Positions 1 through 6,259 of a DNA stretch of 19,013 nt are shown here, piece after piece. The stretch is from Cellvibrionales bacterium (lineage in GTDB: Bacteria; Pseudomonadota; Gammaproteobacteria; Pseudomonadales; JAHEGP01): assembly GCA_024645065.1 (NCBI GenBank), contig JAHEGP010000028.1, positions 1-19,013 of the forward strand, read 5' to 3'. Under the pieces are notes generated by a model that worked only from the letters and a program-made list of their open reading frames with translations, did no database searches and was not told the origin of the DNA. Made by a program: the position numbers and the translations under genes. Each line of letters starts with the position of its first letter. The stretch's first letter is position 1.

Positions 1-1442
1 GGCGCCATGTAGGGCCCCATCATGCCGGTGATAAAGGCCAGTGGAATAAAGGCGAGCACGATGGTCACCGTCGACATGACCAGTGGCACCTTAAGCTCGG
101 ATATCGCTGCGACGATATTGTCCTTGAAGTCGCCCTTGCCGTCCTTGATGAAGCGCGAGATATTGTCGACGCCGGTGATCGGGTCATCGACCAACAGGCC
201 CAGTGACAAAATGAGCGCAAACAAGGTGACCCGGTTGATGGTGTAACCAAAAGCCATGTCCAGCGCCAGGGTGATGCCGTAACAAATGGGCACCGCCAGC
301 CCAACCACCAGCGCCGGGCGCCAGCCCAGGAAAACACCGATAAAAATCACCACTGTCACGACGGCGAAACCGAGGCTCGATGTGAGATTGTTCACTTTCT
401 CGTCGGCGGTTTGGCCGTAATCGCGGATCACCTCGACGTGGACTTCCCCGGGCAACACCTCGCGCTGCAGTTGTTGAATCCGCTCATGCACATCCTCAGC
501 CACCGCCACGGCGTTGCTGCCCCTCTGCTTGGCAACGCTGATGGTCACCATCGGGAAGGCGTCGTTGCCGGCCTGGTAGGACGGGTGAGCCGGGGCGAAA
601 TCCATCCAGGTGTAGGAGTCAGGTTCACCGGGGCCATCGACAATGGTTGCAACCTCGCCGAGGTAAACCGGTACCCCGTCAACGACATTGACCACAAAAC
701 TCCTGAGCTGGTCGATAGTGCGCAGGAAGTCGCCGCTCTCCAGCTGTATACTGTCGTTGTTGAATACCCAGTTCGAAGCGTTCTGCAGGACGTTGGAGAC
801 CTGCAATGCGGCTACGATGTCAGCACTCGTGGTCTTGCGTGCAGCCATGCTCTGGGCATCCACCAGAATGCGCACAGTGCGGGGGCGGCCACCACTGACG
901 GTGACTTCGCTGGTTTTCGGAATACCCTGCAGCTGGGTAGAAATATCCTCGGCCATGCGCCGCAATTCAAAATCATCGTAGCGCTGGGGCGCATCACTCC
1001 ATAGCGCAAGCAAAACGATTGGCACGTCATCAACTTCTATCGGCCGAACCAGCCAGTTGCTGACCACCCCGGGAATCTTGTCCTGGTTGGAGTGCAGCTT
1101 GTTGTAGGTATTGAGAATCGATTCTTCCCGATCCTGGCCAACATAGAAGCGCAGGGTGACCGCAGCCTGGCCGGTCGTGGAAGTGGAGTAGACATGCTCG
1201 ACACCGGGTATCTGCGACAGCAGTTTTTCCAGCGGCGTAGTAACCTGGCGCTCTATCTGCCTGGCGCCAATGCCCGGGGCCTGGACCAGCACATCGACCA
1301 TCGGTACAACAATCTGTGGCTCTTCTTCCCGCGGTGTAAAGTTGAGAGCCAGTGCGCCGGCGAACAGCGCGATGACAAAGATCAGCAGGGGGCCTGCACC
1401 ATTCAGGCTGGACCTGACGGCGTTGTCGAGGAAATTGCTCAT
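1..1442 (-). CDS. RND efflux permease (AcrB/MMPL-like), N-terminal part, cut by window edge
   Basis: Translating the minus strand from the ATG at 1442 gives 480 codons without a stop, running off the left edge. The protein starts MSNFLDNAVRSSLNG, followed by a first membrane segment (IFVIALFAGALAL) and periplasmic porter-domain sequence (VQAPGIGARQIERQVTTPLE). A membrane block then begins near residue 375. The TM4 region reads LSLGLLVDDPITGVDN, with the proton-relay Asp pair at about residues 419-420; the usual VEN is VDN. This is an inner membrane proton-driven exporter of the RND superfamily, with unknown substrate. It starts 3 bp after the ArsR-type regulator stop, so the two form an operon. 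No periplasmic adaptor or outer membrane channel lies beside it in the window; they may lie beyond the left edge. The family call is firm, the substrate is not. Confidence 0.9.
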   Translation of the reverse strand, partial: MSNFLDNAVRSSLNGAGPLLIFVIALFAGALALNFTPREEEPQIVVPMVDVLVQAPGIGARQIERQVTTPLEKLLSQIPGVEHVYSTSTTGQAAVTLRFYVGQDREESILNTYNKLHSNQDKIPGVVSNWLVRPIEVDDVPIVLLALWSDAPQRYDDFELRRMAEDISTQLQGIPKTSEVTVSGGRPRTVRILVDAQSMAARKTTSADIVAALQVSNVLQNASNWVFNNDSIQLESGDFLRTIDQLRSFVVNVVDGVPVYLGEVATIVDGPGEPDSYTWMDFAPAHPSYQAGNDAFPMVTISVAKQRGSNAVAVAEDVHERIQQLQREVLPGEVHVEVIRDYGQTADEKVNNLTSSLGFAVVTVVIFIGVFLGWRPALVVGLAVPICYGITLALDMAFGYTINRVTLFALILSLGLLVDDPITGVDNISRFIKDGKGDFKDNIVAAISELKVPLVMSTVTIVLAFIPLAFITGMMGPYMA

Positions 1443-1445
1443 TAA

Positions 1446-1751
1446 TTAGTCTTCACAATAAACCTTGTGCAGCGACTGCAGGATGATTTCGGTGCGCTCA
1501 TCGCCAAGGCTGTAATAGATGGTTTGTGACTCGCGGCGGGTTTTCACCAGGCCTGCTTCGCGCAGTACCGACAAGTGCTGGGATAGCGCTGATTGCGACA
1601 GCGGTACCTGCTGATTCAATTGACCGACGGACAGTTCACCCTCCTCTGCCAGGACGCATAAAACCATCAACCGGTTTTTGTTGGCCATGCTCTTGAGGAG
1701 GTCTTCTGCCTCCTGCGCTCGCTCTGCCATAAGGGAAAAATCGATGTTCAT
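1446..1751 (-). CDS. ArsR-family repressor with SqrR/BigR/YgaV-like cysteine pair
   Basis: A 101-residue winged-helix DNA-binding protein. The recognition region reads LSQSALSQHLSVLREAGLV, followed by the beta-wing with TRRESQTIYYSL. It lacks the ELCVCDL metal site of ArsR/SmtB. It has exactly two cysteines, C32 (RLMVLCVL, helix 2) and C99 (KVYCED, last residues), the layout of the reactive pair in SqrR, BigR and E. coli YgaV, which form a di- or tetrasulfide with sulfane sulfur. A TTG at 1772 would add seven residues, but the best promoter puts the transcription start near 1778, leaving almost no leader, so I chose the ATG at 1751. The RND pump gene follows after 3 bp and is probably its target. 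The ArsR call is firm; the persulfide role is inferred from the cysteines. Confidence 0.9.
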   Translation of the reverse strand: MNIDFSLMAERAQEAEDLLKSMANKNRLMVLCVLAEEGELSVGQLNQQVPLSQSALSQHLSVLREAGLVKTRRESQTIYYSLGDERTEIILQSLHKVYCED

Positions 1752-1784
1752 TGCTGTGTGCACCGCTGCCAAGCCAGGTTGCAG

Positions 1785-1813
1785 ATAATACTACCGATTC
1801 CGTTTGTCTTCAA
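1785..1813 (-). promoter_or_regulatory. sigma70-type promoter of the ArsR-RND operon
   Basis: Reading the minus strand, TTGAAG (1813-1808) is followed by exactly 17 bases and then TATTAT (1790-1785). This matches the -35 consensus at 4 of 6 and the -10 consensus at 5 of 6, with ideal spacing. Transcription would begin near 1778, giving a leader of about 27 nt to the ATG at 1751. Confidence 0.55.
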
Positions 1814-1814
1814 T

Positions 1815-1839
1815 GTATCAGAAAATACTAATATAAGTA
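1815..1839. promoter_or_regulatory. candidate operator: two overlapping inverted repeats
   Basis: TACTAATATAAGTA (1826-1839) is a near-perfect palindrome, 12 of 14 positions matching its own reverse complement. It overlaps a second dyad, GTAT-N6-ATAC (1815-1828). Both are AT-rich and lie in the divergent region between the ArsR-type gene and the ketoacyl synthase gene, just upstream of the -35 of the former. AT-rich dyads of this size are typical ArsR-family sites. Their position upstream of rather than on the promoter is less typical, so control of the divergent gene is also possible. Confidence 0.4.
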
Positions 1840-1931
1840 AGTCCCCTCTGTTACGCCAGCTCAAATTGATCCACTTTTGGTCAATGATGCTGCTACAATG
1901 CCAGTCGAACGGACTGGGGGTACAACATAAT

Positions 1932-3029
1932 ATGACGTATGCCGCGATTACCGGGTGGGGAAAGTGCCTGCCGCCTGCCGCCCTGACGAACGCCGATCTG
2001 GCAACCTTTCTGGATACCGATGACGAGTGGATCAAAACCCGGACTGGAATGCAGGAGCGGCGCATATCCCATGTTTCGGTATCTGATCTCGGCTACATCG
2101 CCGCCTTGCGGGCCCTGGCAGCGGCGGGCAAGACAGTCGATGACGTCGAGCTAATCGTCTTCGGCAGTTGCACGCCAGACCAGATCTGCCCCAATGTCGC
2201 CTCCCGGGTGCAGGAGTTACTCGGCGCAGGTCGCGCCGCCTGCATGGATGTCAACACCGCTTGCACCAGTTTTCTCTATGGCTTGACGACTGCCAGCTCC
2301 ATGCTGCGCACGGGCGCGGTGAAGAGCGCCATCGTGATTGGTGCCGAGGTGATCTCGCCAATCATGGATTGGGACAATCGCAATGTTGCGGTGCTGTTCG
2401 GTGACGGTGCAGCGGCGGTTTACCTGGAGGCCAGCGATCATAAGGAAGGCTTGCTGGACCAGCAGTTGGGTTGCTACGGCGAAGTGCGGGATATTCTGAC
2501 GGTACATGGTTGGGGCATGAAGTACGCCAACCAGGAGATGCAGATGGGCAATTCCTACTGGCAGTTCGAAGGCCAGGAAATCTTCAAGCGTGCTGTCGTG
2601 GGTATGGTCTCAGCCAGCAATAGCGTCCTGGAGCGAAACCAACTGAGTAGTCGTGACGTCGATCTGGTGGTGCCGCACCAGGCCAACCTGCGGATCATCG
2701 ACGCGGTCGCCAAGCGGGCCGACATTGAGCCGGAAAAAGTATTCGTCAACGTCCACCGCTATGGCAATATGTCGGCGGCGACGGTCGCTGTGGCGCTGGT
2801 AGAGTCCATCGAAGAGGGGCGGGTGAATCCTGGTGACCATATATTATTGCCAGCCTTTGGCGGCGGGCTGAGCTGGTGTGCGCATCTGATCAAGTGGGGC
2901 GAGCGCATCCAGCCGATTGGACAATCCGGTGCTGAGTTGCCAGCCTGTAACAAAACAGCCCTGGAACTGGTTGACGAGCTGCGCGCCAGCAAGGCGCCCC
3001 GCACCGCACTCCAGGGCCTGATGATATAG
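1932..3029 (+). CDS. 3-oxoacyl-ACP synthase III (FabH-type condensing enzyme)
   Basis: A 365-residue thiolase-fold enzyme that condenses an acyl-CoA with malonyl-ACP to start fatty acid (or related) chains in the cytoplasm. The catalytic triad is visible: C111 in DVNTACTSFLYGL, H249 in VPHQANLRI and N279 in HRYGNMSAA. Also present are the DDEWIKTRTGM substrate-loop motif and the FGDGAAAV and AFGGGLSW glycine loops. The frame is open further upstream, but this ATG is preceded by GGGGG at 1916-1920 and a TACAAT -10-like hexamer at 1894-1899, and the protein starts like FabH here. It is longer than E. coli FabH (317) through a C-terminal tail of about 40 residues. It is unlinked to other fatty acid genes, so an accessory FabH such as Pseudomonas PA3286, which uses medium-chain acyl-CoA, is plausible but unproven. 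Confidence 0.92.
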   Translation: MTYAAITGWGKCLPPAALTNADLATFLDTDDEWIKTRTGMQERRISHVSVSDLGYIAALRALAAAGKTVDDVELIVFGSCTPDQICPNVASRVQELLGAGRAACMDVNTACTSFLYGLTTASSMLRTGAVKSAIVIGAEVISPIMDWDNRNVAVLFGDGAAAVYLEASDHKEGLLDQQLGCYGEVRDILTVHGWGMKYANQEMQMGNSYWQFEGQEIFKRAVVGMVSASNSVLERNQLSSRDVDLVVPHQANLRIIDAVAKRADIEPEKVFVNVHRYGNMSAATVAVALVESIEEGRVNPGDHILLPAFGGGLSWCAHLIKWGERIQPIGQSGAELPACNKTALELVDELRASKAPRTALQGLMI

Positions 3030-3046
3030 CCTGGTGGATAGGCCGT

Positions 3047-3715
3047 TTAATATAAGAACCCGACTTCCACGCGTCCCGTCTGGGGCGCCGGGGAGCCGTC
3101 CGAGTCAATCCACTGCTGAATAAAGGCCGCTTTCAGGAACACCGTCTCGTTGATGTCCCAGCGCATGCCAACCCCGATATTGTAGGAAAACGAGGTGTCG
3201 TCGAAGGTATTGGCGTAGGCCGCGCAATAAGGGTAGTAAAAGCCGCCGCAGTAATAGCTTAGACTTTTGACGATATTTGAATCCATATAGGTCCAGCCGA
3301 GACCGGCCTGGACATAGGGCGTTATATTGCCTTCCAGGAAGTTGTACTGGACATTGACCTGACCGTCGAAGCGGCTCGCACTGTGGCTGATATTGGCCAG
3401 CTCACCGGTTTCCGGATCGATGACATCGACATCATAGTCGGGGTTATTGAAGGCCATGTCAAAGCCGAGGTTCCAGTGATTATCGAAGTTGTAATGAAAG
3501 CCCAGCCCCCAGCCCAAGCTGTTGTCGATGTCTGAATCGGTCAGGTCATCGATGTCGAGATCCTCACCGCCAACATAGTTCAGCATAAAGCTCGCCTCCC
3601 AGTGGCCGGACCGCTCGCCGGCTACCTTCACCACCGCTGCCTGACCGGCGCTCGCGGCCATTAGCGTGACCCATAGTGTGGCTATGGCACCGGTTTGTAC
3701 TGGAGAGAGTTTCAT
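3047..3715 (-). CDS. small outer membrane beta-barrel protein (OmpW/OmpA-barrel-like)
   Basis: A 222-residue protein with a Sec signal peptide (MKLSPVQTGAIATLWV, cut near SAGQA-AVV). Alternating aromatic/hydrophobic strands follow, for example WGLGFHYNFDNHWNLGFDMAF, and the chain ends in RVEVGFLY, a terminal aromatic of the kind recognised by the Bam machinery. It fits an eight-stranded barrel of the OMP_b-brl/OmpW type. One predicted loop carries two cysteines (YYCGGFYYPYC) that could form a disulfide, and acidic residues are plentiful in the first loops. The start is uncertain: an ATG at 3748, in frame, has the better ribosome site (GGAGG, 7 nt away) and would add 11 residues before MKLSP; the ATG at 3715 has GGAG at 8 nt and gives a textbook signal peptide. 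It converges on the ketoacyl synthase gene and diverges from the metal-export operon. Confidence 0.8.
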   Translation of the reverse strand: MKLSPVQTGAIATLWVTLMAASAGQAAVVKVAGERSGHWEASFMLNYVGGEDLDIDDLTDSDIDNSLGWGLGFHYNFDNHWNLGFDMAFNNPDYDVDVIDPETGELANISHSASRFDGQVNVQYNFLEGNITPYVQAGLGWTYMDSNIVKSLSYYCGGFYYPYCAAYANTFDDTSFSYNIGVGMRWDINETVFLKAAFIQQWIDSDGSPAPQTGRVEVGFLY

Positions 3716-3813
3716 GGTTGATGCTCCGTGGATGATCGATAGAGGCATTGTATGTCCTCCGGATCGGCGCTGGCAACCATGCCCCCGGGCTCCGGTTTGC
3801 GAGCCGTTTTTGC

Positions 3814-3830
3814 CTTAAGTCTGCCTTAAG
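3814..3830 (+). promoter_or_regulatory. CTTAAG-N5-CTTAAG direct repeat, probable PmrA/QseB-type box
   Basis: Two perfect CTTAAG half-sites (3814-3819 and 3825-3830) are spaced 11 bp centre to centre, one helical turn, as expected for an OmpR-family dimer. The form matches the published PmrA box (YTTAAK-N5-YTTAAK). A weak -10 (TAGAGT, 3841-3846) begins 10 bp downstream, so the box occupies the -35 region of the export operon, whose fifth gene encodes a QseB/PmrA-like regulator. CTTAAG is its own reverse complement, so the box could also act on the divergent outer membrane protein gene. Confidence 0.6.
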
Positions 3831-3878
3831 TTTGGTCCTGTAGAGTCGGCCGTCATTGAGTTTGTTGACGGTTAGATC

Positions 3879-5147
3879 ATGGCTTTATGGAGAGTGCATT
3901 TTGCGGCTTTTTTGCTGTTGCCGGTCGGTTTTGCAGCCCATGGTGTGCACCTGGAGAAGTCGGGCGAGGTGTCGGCACACCAGGTGAGTATGCCGCAGGA
4001 CCCGCACATGTCCCTGGGGGATGCGCTGCAAGCTGCGACTGAGCGCCTCCGTCTGCGGGACTGGAGCGAACAGCGACAATCGGTGGCTGATGCGCGGGCC
4101 GACCTGGGTGACGCCTGGTTAGGTGATGCGCCGAGTATCGGTGGCAGCTGGCGCGATTATGACTGGAACAACAACAGCGACCTGTATGAAGCCGAGGTCT
4201 ATTTGTCGATGCCGCTGTGGCGGCTCGGGGAGCGCAGGGCAATGCGCGCGCTGGCGGCAAAGGATGCCAGTCTGGTGCCGCTGCAGAGTCATGCCCGCCA
4301 GCTGGCGAGCGCGGCCGATGTCCGGTCTGCCTATTGGCAGTTTCTCGATAGCAGCAACCGCTACGATTTATTACAAAAGTTGCTGCAGGCCAGCGAGCGC
4401 TATGCCGCGCAGTTGCAGGCGCGCTTCGATGCGGGAGACGTGGCGCATACCGAGCTGCTGCAATCACAACAACAGGTGCTCGAATTTCGTGGTCGCTTAC
4501 TCGATGCCAGGACTCTGGTGATCGATAGTTCCAGGCGCTGGCGTTTTGTTACCGGGCTGGGCACGATTCCCGCCCAGGGGCGCGAGCGGCTCGCGCCAAT
4601 CGATACTATTGACGAGAAGCACCCGCTGCTGCAACTGGCGCTGGCAGAAGTCGACCTGGCCAGATCGGCACTCTCCCTCGGTCGTAAAAGTGGTAATCAG
4701 CGACCGGCAGTCTCCCTCAATCTGAAGCGCGAAAACCTGGATGACCGCTTGCCGCCGCTGGACAGCGTCGGAATTGGCTTCAACATTCCGTTGGGTCGAG
4801 GCAGGAGCCACCGGGTTGATGTGTCGCGGTCCGAGCAGCGCCTGCTCGAGGCCGAAGTCGAGCTACAGACGCTGCATCGCCAGCTGCAGGAAGATTTGCA
4901 TGAAGTGCGCCACCAGGCACATGTCAACGAAGCCAACCTGGCAGACAGTGAGGCGTTGTTGGCTATTGCACAACAGGTCTACCAAAGCCAGCAACTGGCG
5001 AACCAGCAGGGGGAAACCAGCGTGATCGAGGTTCTGCGAGCGGGCCAGGCACTGGCCGAAGCGCAACAGCGCCACAGTTTGCTGACACTCACCCGGGATG
5101 CGCTGGTGTCGCAACAAAACCAGGTGCTGGGGGTATTGCCACAATGA
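3879..5147 (+). CDS. TolC/CzcC-like outer membrane efflux channel
   Basis: A 422-residue outer membrane factor. The N-terminus (MALWRVHFAAFLLLPVGF) is a signal peptide. Two long helical hairpins follow: roughly residues 135-220, including RFDAGDVAHTELLQSQQQV, and residues 310-420, including QQLANQQGETSVIEVLRAGQALAEAQ. This two-fold repeat, with the G-x-x-x-x-x-E-(L/V)-L/R pattern, is the signature of the OEP (TolC) family, here of CzcC/CusC type. It would form the trimeric exit duct for the adaptor and pump encoded next. It is the first gene of the operon; its stop overlaps the adaptor start (ATGA at 5144-5147). The ribosome site is weak (ACGGTTAG before the ATG). No lipobox cysteine is present, unlike CusC. 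Confidence 0.9.
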   Translation: MALWRVHFAAFLLLPVGFAAHGVHLEKSGEVSAHQVSMPQDPHMSLGDALQAATERLRLRDWSEQRQSVADARADLGDAWLGDAPSIGGSWRDYDWNNNSDLYEAEVYLSMPLWRLGERRAMRALAAKDASLVPLQSHARQLASAADVRSAYWQFLDSSNRYDLLQKLLQASERYAAQLQARFDAGDVAHTELLQSQQQVLEFRGRLLDARTLVIDSSRRWRFVTGLGTIPAQGRERLAPIDTIDEKHPLLQLALAEVDLARSALSLGRKSGNQRPAVSLNLKRENLDDRLPPLDSVGIGFNIPLGRGRSHRVDVSRSEQRLLEAEVELQTLHRQLQEDLHEVRHQAHVNEANLADSEALLAIAQQVYQSQQLANQQGETSVIEVLRAGQALAEAQQRHSLLTLTRDALVSQQNQVLGVLPQ

Positions 5148-6259
5148 GATACATGGTTTGCAGGATTCTTTTATTGGCCTGCCTGCTTGCCGCAGGGGCG
5201 CGGGCAGAGCAAGCCATTCAACTGGACTCTGAGCAGGTCGCGGCGTTGGCGATAGAAGTGTATCTCACCGGCAGAGTCGAGCAGCAGTTATCCGACCCGG
5301 TTATGGCGACGGTGACCCTCAGTGACCAACACCAGCGCATGCTGTCATTACCGGTATCGGGCACGCTGCAGCAGTTGCGGGTATTGCCCGGCACCAGGGT
5401 AGTGGCGGGTACGGGGCTGGGCACTATAGTCAGTCGCGAGGCGCTGGAGCTGCAGCGAGAGTATCTCGCGGCGCGCGACCAGCAGGAACGCAATCGGGCT
5501 TCCAAACAGCGTGACCAGTCGCTGTACAAGGGCGGTACCATCCCGGCCAAGCGATGGCAGCAAACCCTGGCCGAGTGGGGCCAGGGAGAGGCCCTGCTCA
5601 CGGAACTTTCGAGTCAGTTGCTGGCCCTGGGCTTTAACGACGACGATCTGGAGCGGCTGCAAAAGCGGCGGGAGTTGAGCAGCGAATTGTTGCTGCGCTC
5701 GCCGATCGACGGCGTTGTGCTGCAATCCTCCACGTCACCCGGTAAGTCGTTCAGCGCCGGCGAAGCCCTGTTTCATATCGGTGATGCCGGCTACCTGTGG
5801 CTTGAGCTGAAAGCCCCGCAGGCACTGGCAAGACAGGCCGGCGTCGGAGACAAGATCTATCTCGACAGCAAGGTCATTGCCACGGTGTTGCAGGTTGGGG
5901 CGGCGGTGGATCCGGCCAGCCAGTCGGTTTTGCTCACGGCCGAGCTGGCTCCGTCCGCGGAGGGCCGCAACAACGCCAGTTTGATGCCGGGGCAGTCACT
6001 GTTGGTGCAGCTGGCGCTGCAGGCTCGCTCGGGTCTCTGGTTGCCGCGCGATAGCATCGTCAATATCGCTGGCGTCAGTCAGGTGTTCGTGCAGCGCGAA
6101 AACAGCTATGAACTGCGCCAGGTGCAGCTTTTGCCAGCGCTGGACGGCTGGGTGGCTCTATCCGGCCTGGGGGAGGGCGAGGCCGTTGTCTACAGCGGAA
6201 GCGCGGCGTTAAAAGGCATAGTCATGGGCCTTGGCGAGGCGGGTAACGATGCTGAATAG
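5144..6259 (+). CDS. periplasmic adaptor (membrane fusion) subunit, CzcB/CusB-like
   Basis: A 371-residue HlyD/CusB-type adaptor joining pump and channel across the periplasm. After a signal peptide (RILLLACLLAAGARA) come a lipoyl-like half (LSLPVSGTLQQLRVLPGTRV, residues 67-86), a helical hairpin (about 97-180), the second lipoyl half (LLRSPIDGVVLQSSTSPG, 183-200), a beta-barrel (about 215-295) and a membrane-proximal domain ending near 365. It lacks the histidine- or methionine-rich N-terminal extension of many CzcB/CusB proteins, so nothing in it reveals the metal. Its ATG lies inside the channel stop codon, and its end overlaps the pump start by 11 bp, so translation is coupled on both sides. 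Confidence 0.9.
   Translation: MRYMVCRILLLACLLAAGARAEQAIQLDSEQVAALAIEVYLTGRVEQQLSDPVMATVTLSDQHQRMLSLPVSGTLQQLRVLPGTRVVAGTGLGTIVSREALELQREYLAARDQQERNRASKQRDQSLYKGGTIPAKRWQQTLAEWGQGEALLTELSSQLLALGFNDDDLERLQKRRELSSELLLRSPIDGVVLQSSTSPGKSFSAGEALFHIGDAGYLWLELKAPQALARQAGVGDKIYLDSKVIATVLQVGAAVDPASQSVLLTAELAPSAEGRNNASLMPGQSLLVQLALQARSGLWLPRDSIVNIAGVSQVFVQRENSYELRQVQLLPALDGWVALSGLGEGEAVVYSGSAALKGIVMGLGEAGNDAE

Noticed and set aside
411..1445. Plus-strand open frames at 411-1004 and 1092-1445
   Set aside because: They lie opposite the truncated RND permease, whose minus-strand translation is unmistakable.
1758..1931. N-terminal extension of the FabH-type protein by 58 residues
   Set aside because: The extension covers the divergent promoter region, lacks a ribosome site and does not resemble FabH; the ATG at 1932 has GGGGG upstream.
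3029..3043. Possible bidirectional terminator between the ketoacyl synthase and the outer membrane protein genes
   Set aside because: GCCT-N7-AGGC gives only a four-base-pair stem without a T-run on either side; not convincing.
3877..4467. 196-codon minus-strand frame opposite the outer membrane channel
   Set aside because: Composition is dominated by P, H, R and A from reverse-frame GC bias, and it covers a recognised TolC-family gene.
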